From Azospirillum formosense (lineage in GTDB: Bacteria > Pseudomonadota > Alphaproteobacteria > Azospirillales > Azospirillaceae): a stretch of 64,000 nt of DNA. Below are positions 1 to 7,955 of this stretch, piece by piece. The notes below the pieces were generated by a model. It was not told where the DNA came from, searched no databases, and worked only from the letters and a program-made list of their open reading frames with translations. A program made the position numbers and the translations under genes. The stretch lies in assembly GCF_040500525.1 (NCBI RefSeq), contig NZ_CP159402.1, positions 2,045,501-2,109,500 of the forward strand, given 5' to 3'. Positions within the stretch are counted from its first letter, which is position 1; the number at the start of each line of letters is the position of its first letter.

Positions 1-60
1 CCTCCTCTGGGCGAAGCCACCCGCCATCCCCACATGTGCGGGCAAAAGGAGAAACACCCG

Positions 61-510
61 ATGCCCTTCCTCAGCCTTCTTCTCAACATCCTGTGGGTGG
101 TGACCGGCGGCATCTGGATGGCCGCGGGATGGCTCCTCGCCGCCATTCTGATGGTCATCACCATCGTCGGCATTCCGTGGGCGCGATCGGCCTTCACGAT
201 CGCCTGGTACACCCTGTTGCCCTTTGGACAAACCGCCGTCCGCCGGGATGAGTTCCGTGGCCGCGAGGACATCGGCACCGGCCTGCTCGGCACGCTGGGC
301 AACATCCTGTGGTTCGTCCTGGCCGGCTGGTGGCTGGCGCTCGGCCATCTGGTGGCCGCGGTCGGCCTTGCCATCACCATCATCGGCCTGCCCTTCGCCT
401 GGGCGCACCTGAAGCTCGCCCTGCTGGCCCTGTGGCCGGTCGGCACCGAGATCGTGACGGTGGACGAGGCGGAATCCCGCCGCCGCCTGCTCGGCCGCGG
501 GGCCTATTGA
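61..510 (+). CDS. YccF-family inner-membrane protein
   Basis: The product of about 149 residues is very hydrophobic and contains two related halves. Each half has a membrane segment followed by an I-x-I-x-G-I/L-P-W/F type turn (VGIPWARSAF near residues 35-45 and IGLPFAWAHLKLA near residues 105-118), which is the YccF domain pattern. The ATG at 61 is preferred over an in-frame ATG at 34 because an AAAGGAG ribosome site lies about ten bases before it. YccF proteins are conserved inner-membrane proteins without an established biochemical role. A strong hairpin follows the stop codon. Confidence 0.85.
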   Translation: MPFLSLLLNILWVVTGGIWMAAGWLLAAILMVITIVGIPWARSAFTIAWYTLLPFGQTAVRRDEFRGREDIGTGLLGTLGNILWFVLAGWWLALGHLVAAVGLAITIIGLPFAWAHLKLALLALWPVGTEIVTVDEAESRRRLLGRGAY

Positions 511-516
511 GCCGCG

Positions 517-550
517 GAGTCCAAAGCGACTTTTCATTCGCTTTGGACTC
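517..550 (+). terminator. 13-bp perfect hairpin after yccF
   Basis: GAGTCCAAAGCGA (517-529) pairs perfectly with TCGCTTTGGACTC (538-550) across an 8-base loop rich in T. It sits seven bases after the yccF stop. There is no T-run after the stem, so it may be a transcript end-protector or part of the repeat described at 522-632 rather than a classical intrinsic terminator. Confidence 0.55.
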
Positions 551-632
551 CCATGGCCTCATGCGCCGGCCGGGCTTCGCCCGCATGAGCGGCCGGGACC
601 GCCGTCGCGGTCCGGAGCGGAACGCATTCCGC
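522..632 (+). repeat. Dispersed intergenic repeat, copy 1
   Basis: This stretch matches the reverse complement of 16153-16236 over almost its whole length. Shared blocks include the GCGACTTTTCATTCGCTTTGGA segment around 526-547, the CCTCAT block, and the GGGACCGCCGTCGCGGTCCGG block around 595-615, ending in GCATTCCGC. Copy 1 carries an extra 23 bases lying between direct repeats of CGGCCGGG. Several short hairpins can form, for example GGACCGC/GCGGTCC. Both copies lie just beyond the 3' ends of genes. Confidence 0.8.
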
Positions 633-633
633 C

Positions 634-1791
634 TTAGGGAGCGGACGGTTGCCGCCCGGCCATCCGCTTCAGCATGACCGAGGCCCGCCAGAAGCCGAGT
701 TCCGCCCCATCCACGAAATGGACGTGCCGGTCGGCGGCGAGGTCGCCGACCAGGCAGGTCATGGTGGAGGCCGCCGCCCGCGCCGTGCCGTAGCGGATGC
801 GCCCGGCCGCCGCGTGGGCGGCCAGCATGGCCTCGATGGCGCCGGCCTCGTCCTCCGTCACATCCAGGACGAGGCGCGGCCCGCCCGCCGATTTGCGGAA
901 GTCCGACCGTTCGGCCATGCCGCGGCGGTAGCGGTCCGGATCGAAGCCGGCCACCCGCCACCCGGCCCCCAGCATCATGGCGAGCAGGGCGGATTTCCCG
1001 AGCGCCGACAGGGCGCAGGCCAGACGCCGCCCGCGCGGGCGCGTCCGCGCCTCCAGCCACAGCGACCGCCAGGAGGGCGGCCAGCGCACCGCCAGCCGTT
1101 CCCCCATGCCGAGCGGCGCCGCCGTGGCGGTCGGCACGATCCCCTCGATGTCGGCCTGGACGCGGGACAGCACCGACAGTCCCGGCCCGCCGTCGGGCAG
1201 CGGGTCGACGATCACGCACAGGATCACCCCACGCGCGCTGTTCACCGGGCTCCAGCGGCAGGACACGCCCTCCAGCCCGGTCAGCGGACCGGGCCGCGGC
1301 TCCAGCCGCCAGCGCGGATCGGCCTTCACCCAGGCGTCCGCCGCGGCGACCCCGCGCCCCAGGAACAGGCCGAAGGCGTCGCCGTTGCCGAACTCCTGCA
1401 GGGCGACCAGCACCTCCAGCCCCTCGTCCAGAAGCGCCCGCACCGGCACGAGGCCGACCCGGAGCGGTACATCCATCTCGGTCGCCGCCCAATGGGCCAG
1501 CGCCGCCAGCGCCTGCTCGGCCGCCGCCCGGCGTCCCGGCGGAACTGCGGCGATGGCGCCGTCCCCGCCGAACTGGCAGGCGGCGGGCTGCTCCGGCTCG
1601 CGCACCGCCTCCGACAGGACGGCGACCACCGCGGCGGCCACGAAATTCACGTCGCGGTGCCGCCCCTCCGCGGCCAGGCGCGTGCTCGCCACCACGTCGG
1701 CGACGGCCAGCGCCCAGTCGCCGTCCAGCGCCGCGTAATGGGCGGGGTCGGCGGCTTCGGCGGTGAAATCTTGGATGGACGGCAGAGGCAT
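634..1791 (-). CDS. DUF3095 protein, class III cyclase-like
   Basis: The 385-residue product matches the DUF3095 family pattern. VADVVASTRLA near residue 30 resembles the first metal-binding Asp segment of class III nucleotidyl cyclases. The FGGDGAIAAVP segment near residue 94 resembles the second (GGDG-like). The C-terminal third (KSALLAMMLGAGWRVAGFDPDRYRRGM onwards) is the family-specific extension. No signal peptide or membrane segment is seen, so it is probably cytosolic. The family has no proven activity; a cyclase-like fold is inferred from the motifs. It is convergent with yccF and divergent from the coiled-coil gene at 1995. Confidence 0.8.
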   Translation of the reverse strand: MPLPSIQDFTAEAADPAHYAALDGDWALAVADVVASTRLAAEGRHRDVNFVAAAVVAVLSEAVREPEQPAACQFGGDGAIAAVPPGRRAAAEQALAALAHWAATEMDVPLRVGLVPVRALLDEGLEVLVALQEFGNGDAFGLFLGRGVAAADAWVKADPRWRLEPRPGPLTGLEGVSCRWSPVNSARGVILCVIVDPLPDGGPGLSVLSRVQADIEGIVPTATAAPLGMGERLAVRWPPSWRSLWLEARTRPRGRRLACALSALGKSALLAMMLGAGWRVAGFDPDRYRRGMAERSDFRKSAGGPRLVLDVTEDEAGAIEAMLAAHAAAGRIRYGTARAAASTMTCLVGDLAADRHVHFVDGAELGFWRASVMLKRMAGRQPSAP

Positions 1792-1994
1792 CGCCTTCCT
1801 CGCGCCAGCAGGGGTCCGGAGACGGGCCGCTCCACACCGCGCCCCGCTCCGCGCTGCAGTCTACGCCCCGCCGCGCGCCCTGTGAATCGCCCCCGTCGTC
1901 CGCGCCCCGATCCCATCCGCAATGGACCCATCCCGGATTGTCGGCCCGCCCCGTCCGGCCCATCGTTCCGCCGTCCAATCCGGGGAGGAACGCC

Positions 1995-3269
1995 ATGGGA
2001 TTCGCAAGCGACTGGAAATCCGCCAAGACGGCTTTTGAAACGGCCACCGGCAAGAAGAAGCCGAGCGCCAAGTTCATGGGCGTCTTCCACAAGTCCGGGC
2101 TGGAGGACGTGACCAAGGCGCTCGACACCGCGCTTGGCAAGAGCGACGCCAAGGCGCTGGAGAAGGCGCTGCTCGACTACGTGAAAAGCGCCACCGCCTA
2201 CCAGACGACGCTGGAGAAGTCGGCCAAGACCGAGGGCATCGCGACCATCGCGGCGGAGCTGAAGAAGCTCGGGCAGGCGCTGGACGACATCGGGCGCCGC
2301 GCCGGCGTGGCCGTCAACGAGCGCATCGCCGAGATGCGCGAGGACGCCGAGGCCGAAAAGGCCAAGGAGGCCGAGGAGCAGGGCAAGGCCGCCCGTGCCA
2401 TCGCCGACAAGGTCGCGGTGCAGATCGACGGGCTGCTGAAGACCACCAACGCCGACGTCAAGCTGCTCGATCAGGCCGCCGCCAACGCCGACCTCGCGCT
2501 GCGCAACGTGCTGGAGGCGCAGGGGGCGGGCAACGCCAAGGAGGCGAAGGCCCAGGCCGCCGCGGTCCAGACCGCCGCCAAGGCGGTGGACGCCCAGGCG
2601 AAGAAGATCGCCGCGACCGCCACCCAGGCCGGGAAGCTGTTCAGCCAAGCCAAGGCCGCGGTCGCCAAGATGAAGCTCGACCCCAAGCAGTATGGCGGGC
2701 GCGACCCGGCCCAGGGGGCCTTCGACCGGGCCGACGGGATCGTCATGAAGCTGGACCAGATCAAGGATGACGCCGCCCAGGCCGCCACCGAGGCCGCCGG
2801 CATCGTCAAGGAGGCCGCCCAGGCGCTGAAGGGCGCCCTGGACCTGCGGGCCACCTATCTGGCGAGCTGCCGCAAGCTGGCCAAGCGGGCGCAGGACGCC
2901 GACTCCTTCTACGACACCGTCGCCCGCGACGTCGGCGGGCAGGCCGACCGCGCGCAGCAGGAGCAGATGGTCGCCGAAGAGGCGGCGGACGACAAGCGCG
3001 CGGCGTCGGTCAAGACGGCGACCTTCTACATCACCCAGGTGCGCCAGCAGGCCGCCCAGGCGAAGAAGGAGATCCTCGCCGCCGCCAACGAGATCACCAG
3101 CACCCGCAAGTCCTTCCCGGCCATGGTCTCCGACAAGGACCCCGACTTCGGCCCGCTGCTCGCCGCGGCGAAGGTCTCCCTGGACGGCCTGAAGGAATCG
3201 CACGCCGCCCTGGCCAAGGCCGAGACCAAGATCGACAAGGTCGAGACCGCCCTCAAGAAGCTGGGGTAA
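1995..3269 (+). CDS. Ala/Lys-rich coiled-coil protein of unknown function
   Basis: The 424-residue product is dominated by Ala, Lys, Glu and Gln in heptad-like stretches (for example EDAEAEKAKEAEEQGKAARA near residue 118), predicting long helices or coiled coils. It has no signal peptide and no obvious enzyme motif. The ATG at 1995 is chosen over an upstream in-frame start at 1938 because GGGGAGGA lies immediately before it. I do not recognise the family. Its low-complexity composition means weak similarity to histone H1-like or methyl-accepting proteins would be compositional only. It is divergently transcribed from the DUF3095 gene. Confidence 0.7.
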   Translation: MGFASDWKSAKTAFETATGKKKPSAKFMGVFHKSGLEDVTKALDTALGKSDAKALEKALLDYVKSATAYQTTLEKSAKTEGIATIAAELKKLGQALDDIGRRAGVAVNERIAEMREDAEAEKAKEAEEQGKAARAIADKVAVQIDGLLKTTNADVKLLDQAAANADLALRNVLEAQGAGNAKEAKAQAAAVQTAAKAVDAQAKKIAATATQAGKLFSQAKAAVAKMKLDPKQYGGRDPAQGAFDRADGIVMKLDQIKDDAAQAATEAAGIVKEAAQALKGALDLRATYLASCRKLAKRAQDADSFYDTVARDVGGQADRAQQEQMVAEEAADDKRAASVKTATFYITQVRQQAAQAKKEILAAANEITSTRKSFPAMVSDKDPDFGPLLAAAKVSLDGLKESHAALAKAETKIDKVETALKKLG

Positions 3270-3329
3270 GAGGCGCGACCGCCGAAGCCTCCCGCGCCGC
3301 CCGGAGGGCGCTGGAGGCTTCGCGCGCCG

Positions 3330-3770
3330 TCACATCATGACCTCGGTCAGGCTGTCCATCATCTCCCGCTCATGCTCGATCAGCATCAGCTCCTCGCCAA
3401 GGAAGTCGCGCATGGACACCACGCCGATGACGCGGCCGTCGCGGACGACCGGCAGATGGCGCAGCCCATGGTCGACCATCCGGCGCAGCGCCTCGCCCAC
3501 CGTGACGTCATGGGGCGCGGTGATCGGGCACGGGGTCATCACCTCCGACAGCGCGGTCTGATCCGGGTCCAGCCCATCGGCCACCACGCGGTCGGTCAGG
3601 TCGCGCTCGGTGAAGATGCCTTCGATCCGCTCGTCGATGGAGGCGGTGACCACGACGGACGCCACATGGGCGGCCTTCATCTGCCGCGCGGCATCCCGCA
3701 CCGTAGCGCCCGCCGGAAGGCTGACCACGCGGCGACGGTTCAAAAGATCCCCGATGTTGCGATGCATCAT
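3330..3770 (-). CDS. CBS-domain pair protein
   Basis: A 146-residue stand-alone protein of two tandem CBS motifs. The first is around residues 10-70 (V-R-D-A-A-R-Q-M then GIFTERDLTDRVVADG) and the second around 75-135 (TVGEALRRMVDHGLRHLPVV then GVVSMRDFLGEE). CBS pairs bind adenine nucleotides and usually sense energy state. With no catalytic domain attached, the partner is unknown. GGAGGAGGAAAG stands just upstream of the two adjacent ATG codons (3770 and 3767), so either could be used. Confidence 0.92.
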   Translation of the reverse strand: MMHRNIGDLLNRRRVVSLPAGATVRDAARQMKAAHVASVVVTASIDERIEGIFTERDLTDRVVADGLDPDQTALSEVMTPCPITAPHDVTVGEALRRMVDHGLRHLPVVRDGRVIGVVSMRDFLGEELMLIEHEREMMDSLTEVMM

Positions 3771-4208
3771 GGCTTTCCTCCTCCAAGTGCGGATGTTTCT
3801 GGAAGACCACGGCGGCTGTTTTCGTTGGTCGGACCGCCGCGCCCGCGCCTCGTCGCCGGCCCCCGCCTCCTTTCGCCGTTCATTTGCGGATGCGAAGAAA
3901 ATGCCGCATCCGCGAAATGCCGGAATGGGCGAATTCTGTTCACAGACCGATTGATCAAGTGTTGAAAAAGGTAATCACTTTCCCGTGCCTTGACGAGAAC
4001 GGCCGCCGCAAAGCAACGTCATGGTTGCCATGACGGCGCAACATGCGACAAAACCACTCACCATTGGCTGGCGACGGTGGTTCTGGCATGGAAAATCAGA
4101 CCCGTTTCGCTGGCGGATCACGCTTAACCATTATTAAAGGAAATAGGCCGGAAACTCCGGACAATTGCAGTTCTGTCACGATGTCGTCTGGAAGGGGCCT
4201 GCGCCGCC
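3771..4208. other. Intergenic gap with one perfect palindrome
   Basis: No coding frame here looks real. The stretch is the shared upstream region of the CBS gene (left) and the PilZ-like gene (right). CGTCATGG at 4017-4024 and CCATGACG at 4028-4035 form a perfect 8-bp inverted repeat with a 3-base spacer, a plausible operator. Bases 4120-4180 are locally AT-richer (TTAACCATTATTAAAGG) and may hold a promoter for the gene at 4209. Confidence 0.5.
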
Positions 4209-4565
4209 ATGTCGTGGTTGTCGAAATTGAGCGGACGAGGCAAATCCACCGCGGCTTCCGCGGCTTCGACCAAGGAACGCCCCGCCGATCCCCCGACCAT
4301 CCGGATCGACAGCCACGAATATGTGCCGGAGGAATTCGTCCTCGGGTCTTTCCGCATCCGTCCCTATGACGGGGACTTGATCGCCAAGCAGCAGTTCGAC
4401 TTCCGCATCCTCTTCCGGCTTGGCGAGGAACATTCGGATTTTGCCTGCCGGGGCGTCGTCGTGAAGATGGACGAGCAGGCCGGTCTGGTCGCCCGCTTCC
4501 ACCAGCCGCCGCCGCTTCACACGCGGAAGTTGATCGAGTATCTGAAGCTCTGGAAAGGTCTGTGA
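4209..4565 (+). CDS. Small PilZ-like domain protein
   Basis: A 118-residue protein with a basic, Ser/Ala-rich N-terminus (about 25 residues) and then a compact beta-rich domain. The pattern CRGVVVKMDEQAGLVARF followed by LHTRKLIEYL resembles the end of PilZ domains, which bind cyclic di-GMP. The usual N-terminal RxxxR binding motif is not clearly present, so ligand binding is doubtful. It is followed by a strong terminator, so it is probably a single-gene unit. Confidence 0.6.
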   Translation: MSWLSKLSGRGKSTAASAASTKERPADPPTIRIDSHEYVPEEFVLGSFRIRPYDGDLIAKQQFDFRILFRLGEEHSDFACRGVVVKMDEQAGLVARFHQPPPLHTRKLIEYLKLWKGL

Positions 4566-4592
4566 ACGCGGACCGCTCTCCCCCGCAAAAGG

Positions 4593-4623
4593 AAGGCCCG
4601 CCGTCACGACGGCGGGCCTTTTT
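4593..4623 (+). terminator. Intrinsic terminator after the PilZ-like gene
   Basis: AAGGCCCGCCGT (4593-4604) pairs perfectly with ACGGCGGGCCTT (4609-4620) across a CACG loop and is followed by a T-run. An A-run precedes the stem, so it can also terminate leftward transcription of ackA. Confidence 0.93.
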
Positions 4624-4662
4624 CATTCAGCCGTCCTGCGGCGGCACCGAACGGGCCGCCGG

Positions 4663-5871
4663 TCAGGCGGATTCCAGCGCCCTGCGGCTGTGCAGAGCGA
4701 TCATCTGCTCCTCGTCGGTCGGGATGACGTAGACGGGGATGCGGCTGTTCGGGGCGGAGATCAGCGGGCCGTTGGCCTCGTTCGCCGCCGGGTCGAGCAC
4801 CACGCCGAGCCAGGCCAGCTTGTCGCCCACCCGCGCCCGCACCGGGGCGGAGCGCTCGCCGATGCCGGCGGTGAAGACCAGCGCGTCGATGCCGCCCATG
4901 GAGGCGGCAAGCGCTCCCGTCTCCTTGGCGATGCGGAAGCAGAACAGCTCCACCGCCTCCTCGGCTTGCGGGTCCGTGCTGTCGAGCAGGACGCGCATGT
5001 CGTTGGACAGGCCCGACACGCCGAGCAGGCCCGACTTGTTGTAGAGCAGCTTCTCGATGGCGTCGGCGCCCATGCCCTTCTGGCGCATCAGGTAGATCAG
5101 CACCCCGGGATCGATGTTGCCGCAGCGGGTGCCCATCGGCAGGCCGTCCAGCGCCGTGAAGCCCATCGTGCTGTCCACGCTGCGCCCGGCGTGGATGGCG
5201 CACATGCTGGCGCCGCTGCCGAGATGGCCGACGACGACCCGGCCGTCGGCCAGCTCGGGGGCCAGTTCGGGCAGGCGACGGGCGATGTACTCGTAGGACA
5301 GGCCGTGGAAGCCGTAGCGGCGCACGCCCTCGTCCGTCAGCTCCCGCGGGATGGCGAACATCTGAGCCTGCCAGGGCTGGCCGCGGTGGAAGGCGGTGTC
5401 GAAGCAGGCCACCTGAGGCAGCTCCGGATGGGCCTCGGCCAGCGCGCGGATGGCGGCGAGGTTGTGCGGCTGGTGCAGCGGCGCCAGCGGGATCAAGCCC
5501 TCCAGCTCCTCCATCACCGCCGGGGTCAGCAGCACCGGGGCGGCGTGGCGGGTGCCGCCATGCACGACGCGGTGGCCGGCGGCCAGCAGCCTCGCCCCGT
5601 CCAGCCGCTCCTCGATCCAGGTCAGCAGGAAGGACAGCAGGGCGGTGCGGTCGGACGGCTCGCCCGCCGCCCAGACCCGCTCGGCCAGCGGGCGTTTGGA
5701 CGCGTCCTTGGCCTCGAATTTCGGCTCGGTGCCGATGCCGGAGATCTGGCCGTTGATCGTCACCCGCAGCCCCCCCGCCCCGCTTTCCCGGAAGACCGAG
5801 AATTTCAGGCTGGAGGAGCCGGCGTTGATGACCAGGATGGCGTTGCCGCCACCCGCGTTCTGGCTGGTCAT
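4663..5871 (-). CDS. ackA: Acetate kinase
   Basis: Catalyses acetate + ATP to acetyl phosphate + ADP (reversible) in the cytosol. The 402-residue length is typical. Diagnostic motifs are all visible: VINAGSSSLKFSVF at the N-terminus, GHRVVHGG near residue 94, CFDTAFH and RYGFHGLSYEYI, HLGSGAS, GFTALDGLPMGTRCGNIDPG, and FTAGIGERSAPVR. The start is the ATG at 5871, just 14 bases after the upstream pta fusion gene ends, so the two form an operon for acyl-CoA to acyl-phosphate to ATP conversion. Confidence 0.97.
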   Translation of the reverse strand: MTSQNAGGGNAILVINAGSSSLKFSVFRESGAGGLRVTINGQISGIGTEPKFEAKDASKRPLAERVWAAGEPSDRTALLSFLLTWIEERLDGARLLAAGHRVVHGGTRHAAPVLLTPAVMEELEGLIPLAPLHQPHNLAAIRALAEAHPELPQVACFDTAFHRGQPWQAQMFAIPRELTDEGVRRYGFHGLSYEYIARRLPELAPELADGRVVVGHLGSGASMCAIHAGRSVDSTMGFTALDGLPMGTRCGNIDPGVLIYLMRQKGMGADAIEKLLYNKSGLLGVSGLSNDMRVLLDSTDPQAEEAVELFCFRIAKETGALAASMGGIDALVFTAGIGERSAPVRARVGDKLAWLGVVLDPAANEANGPLISAPNSRIPVYVIPTDEEQMIALHSRRALESA

Positions 5872-5885
5872 GACGGGCACCCCTC

Positions 5886-7337
5886 TCACTCGGCCGCGGC
5901 GGCGCCGCGGCGGCGGGCGGCGGCGGCCAGGACGGCCACGGCGCAGGACGCCAGACGGGTGCGCACGTTGTCGGCGCGGCTGGTCAGGATGATCGGCACG
6001 CGGGCGCCGAGCACGATGCCGGCGGCGTCGGAGTTCGCCAGGAAGGAGAGCTGCTTGGCCAGCATGTTGCCGGCCTCCAGGTCGGGCACCAGCAGGATGT
6101 CGGCCTGCCCGGCGACCTCGGAGACGATGCCCTTGGTGCGGGCGGCCTCCAGGCTGATGGCGTTGTCGAAGGCCAGCGGGCCGTCGAGGATGCCGCCCTT
6201 GATCTGGCCGCGGTCGGCCATCTTGCACAGCGCCGCGGCCTCCAGGGTCGAGGCGATCTTCGGATTCACCGTCTCGACCGCCGACAGGATGGCGACGCGC
6301 GGCGTCTCGACGCCCAGGACCTTGGCGAGGTCGATGGCGTTCTGGACAATGTCGACCTTGTCCTCCAGCGTCGGGTAGATGTTGATCGCCGCGTCGGTGA
6401 TCAGAAGCGTGCGCGGGTAGGTGGGCACGTTCATCACGAAGACGTGGCTGAGCCGCCGGCCGGTGCGCAGGCCGGTCTCCTTGCGGACGACCTCGGCCAT
6501 CAGCTCGTCGGTGTGCAGGCTGCCCTTCATCACCGCCTCGCACTCGCCGGAGCGGGCCAGCCGGACGCCGGTCTCGGCCGAGGCGTGGGAATGCGCCACG
6601 TCGACGATGCGGTAACGGCTGATGTCCAGCCCATGGGCCTCGGCGACCGACTTGATCTTGGAGGCCGGGCCGATCAGCACCGGGTCGATCAGGTTGGCCT
6701 CGGCCGCCTCGACCGCGCCCTTCAGCGAGCTTTCGTCGCAGGGATGGACGACGGCGGTCGGCACCGGGGGCAGCGTCTCCGTCTTGCCCAGCAGCTCGTC
6801 ATGGCCGTCGTGGCGGATGACCTGGACCTGCGGCAGTTCGTGCGCGGCGCGGCGGACCTTGCGGGTCGGCGCGATCACCTCGGCGAGGCCGGAGACGACC
6901 TCCTTGCCGTCCTGGTTGCGGGCGACACAATCGAAGACGACGATGTTCTTCTCGGCGTGCTTCTCCTTGGCGGTGACCGTCACGGTGATGACGTCGCCCA
7001 AGCCCACCGGGCGCTTGAAGCGCAGGTCCTGGCCCATGTAGATCGTCCCCGGCCCCGGCAGCAGCGTGCCGAGCACCGCGGAGATCAGCGAGCCCGACCA
7101 CATGCCGTGGCCGATCACCTTGTGGAACTGGCTGTCCGCCGCATACTCCTCGTCGAGGTGCGCCGGGTTGATGTCGCCGGACACCGTGGCGAACAGCTCG
7201 ATGTCGGACATGGTCAGACGCCGCGACAGGCTCGCCTGCTGGCCGATCTGGATTTCCTCGAAGGTGACGTTCTCGATCATGGCGGATGAGCCGTTCTTGC
7301 CGAAGTCGGGGGTGGCGGGCGCGGTAACACGGTCCAT
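5886..7337 (-). CDS. MaoC-like hydratase / phosphate acetyl(butyryl)transferase fusion
   Basis: The 483-residue protein fuses two domains. Residues about 20-155 are a MaoC-like hotdog domain with the ATVSGDINPAHLDEEYA and GHGMWSGSLISAVLG motifs containing the hydratase Asp/His pair. Residues about 170-475 are a phosphotransacylase (Pta/Ptb) domain, with KGSLHTDELM, TDAAINIYPTLEDK and DGPLAFDNAIS. The fusion is known as bifunctional enoyl-CoA hydratase/phosphate acetyltransferase. GAGGAG precedes the ATG at 7337. It lies immediately upstream of ackA, supporting a shared acyl-phosphate pathway; butyryl or crotonyl substrates are an inference from the MaoC domain. Confidence 0.95.
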   Translation of the reverse strand: MDRVTAPATPDFGKNGSSAMIENVTFEEIQIGQQASLSRRLTMSDIELFATVSGDINPAHLDEEYAADSQFHKVIGHGMWSGSLISAVLGTLLPGPGTIYMGQDLRFKRPVGLGDVITVTVTAKEKHAEKNIVVFDCVARNQDGKEVVSGLAEVIAPTRKVRRAAHELPQVQVIRHDGHDELLGKTETLPPVPTAVVHPCDESSLKGAVEAAEANLIDPVLIGPASKIKSVAEAHGLDISRYRIVDVAHSHASAETGVRLARSGECEAVMKGSLHTDELMAEVVRKETGLRTGRRLSHVFVMNVPTYPRTLLITDAAINIYPTLEDKVDIVQNAIDLAKVLGVETPRVAILSAVETVNPKIASTLEAAALCKMADRGQIKGGILDGPLAFDNAISLEAARTKGIVSEVAGQADILLVPDLEAGNMLAKQLSFLANSDAAGIVLGARVPIILTSRADNVRTRLASCAVAVLAAAARRRGAAAAE

Positions 7338-7955
7338 TGGAGAAGCTCCTCAATCGGATAGCGGCTCGGAAACGCATGATCCCCGGGGCCGAATCCTCCC
7401 GGCCTGCGGATCGCCCTGTCGTCCGCGGCCTTTTTGTTGGACCCCTGGATCGGTCGGCCCGGGAAGGGCCGCCCGCCAGAGGCCGGTTCGGGGTGCCCTG
7501 AATAACCCGGCACCGTGAAGGAGATGTGACAGGGTGGCGCATTTCGCGGTTCCGTTGCGGTGCAACAATGTCGCACCCCCGTCGCCGCCGGTTGCGCCGG
7601 CCCCGCCGCACCTCATGCCGCCCGTCTTTCCCGGCCGGCGGAAGTGTCGTTCCGTCACGGTCTTACGACGGCCCAAGGCCTCACCCCATGACCTATGTCA
7701 AGCGCTCGGAAGGCGGTAGTTCTTGACTTCTCATCAACCCGAACCGCTCGCGCAGCATTGTATCACTGAGCAGGCGCAGCATGGCAAGACCTTGCGCGCG
7801 GAGGCGCAGGATTAACGGATTGTTGGCATTTTCCTGAAAAGGCGATGATTCCGTCCGGCCAACCCTGCCGATTTCGCGGCGCACACGCCCGCCGCGCGCA
7901 TGGCAAAGCACAGGCGGCAGGTCAACCATCGCCGTGACGGCACGGGCGGGCAGGC
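7338..7955. other. 618-bp gap, no convincing gene
   Basis: Open frames in this stretch have no recognisable protein pattern or good ribosome site. The right end is downstream of the sensor kinase at 7956. The left end must contain the promoter for the pta-ackA operon on the minus strand. I see no RNA gene or strong hairpin in it. Confidence 0.4.

Noticed and set aside
380..2152. A long minus-strand frame covering the DUF3095 region
   Set aside because: It is an Arg/Gly-rich shadow typical of high-GC DNA; the DUF3095 frame at 634-1791 has family motifs and a good start.
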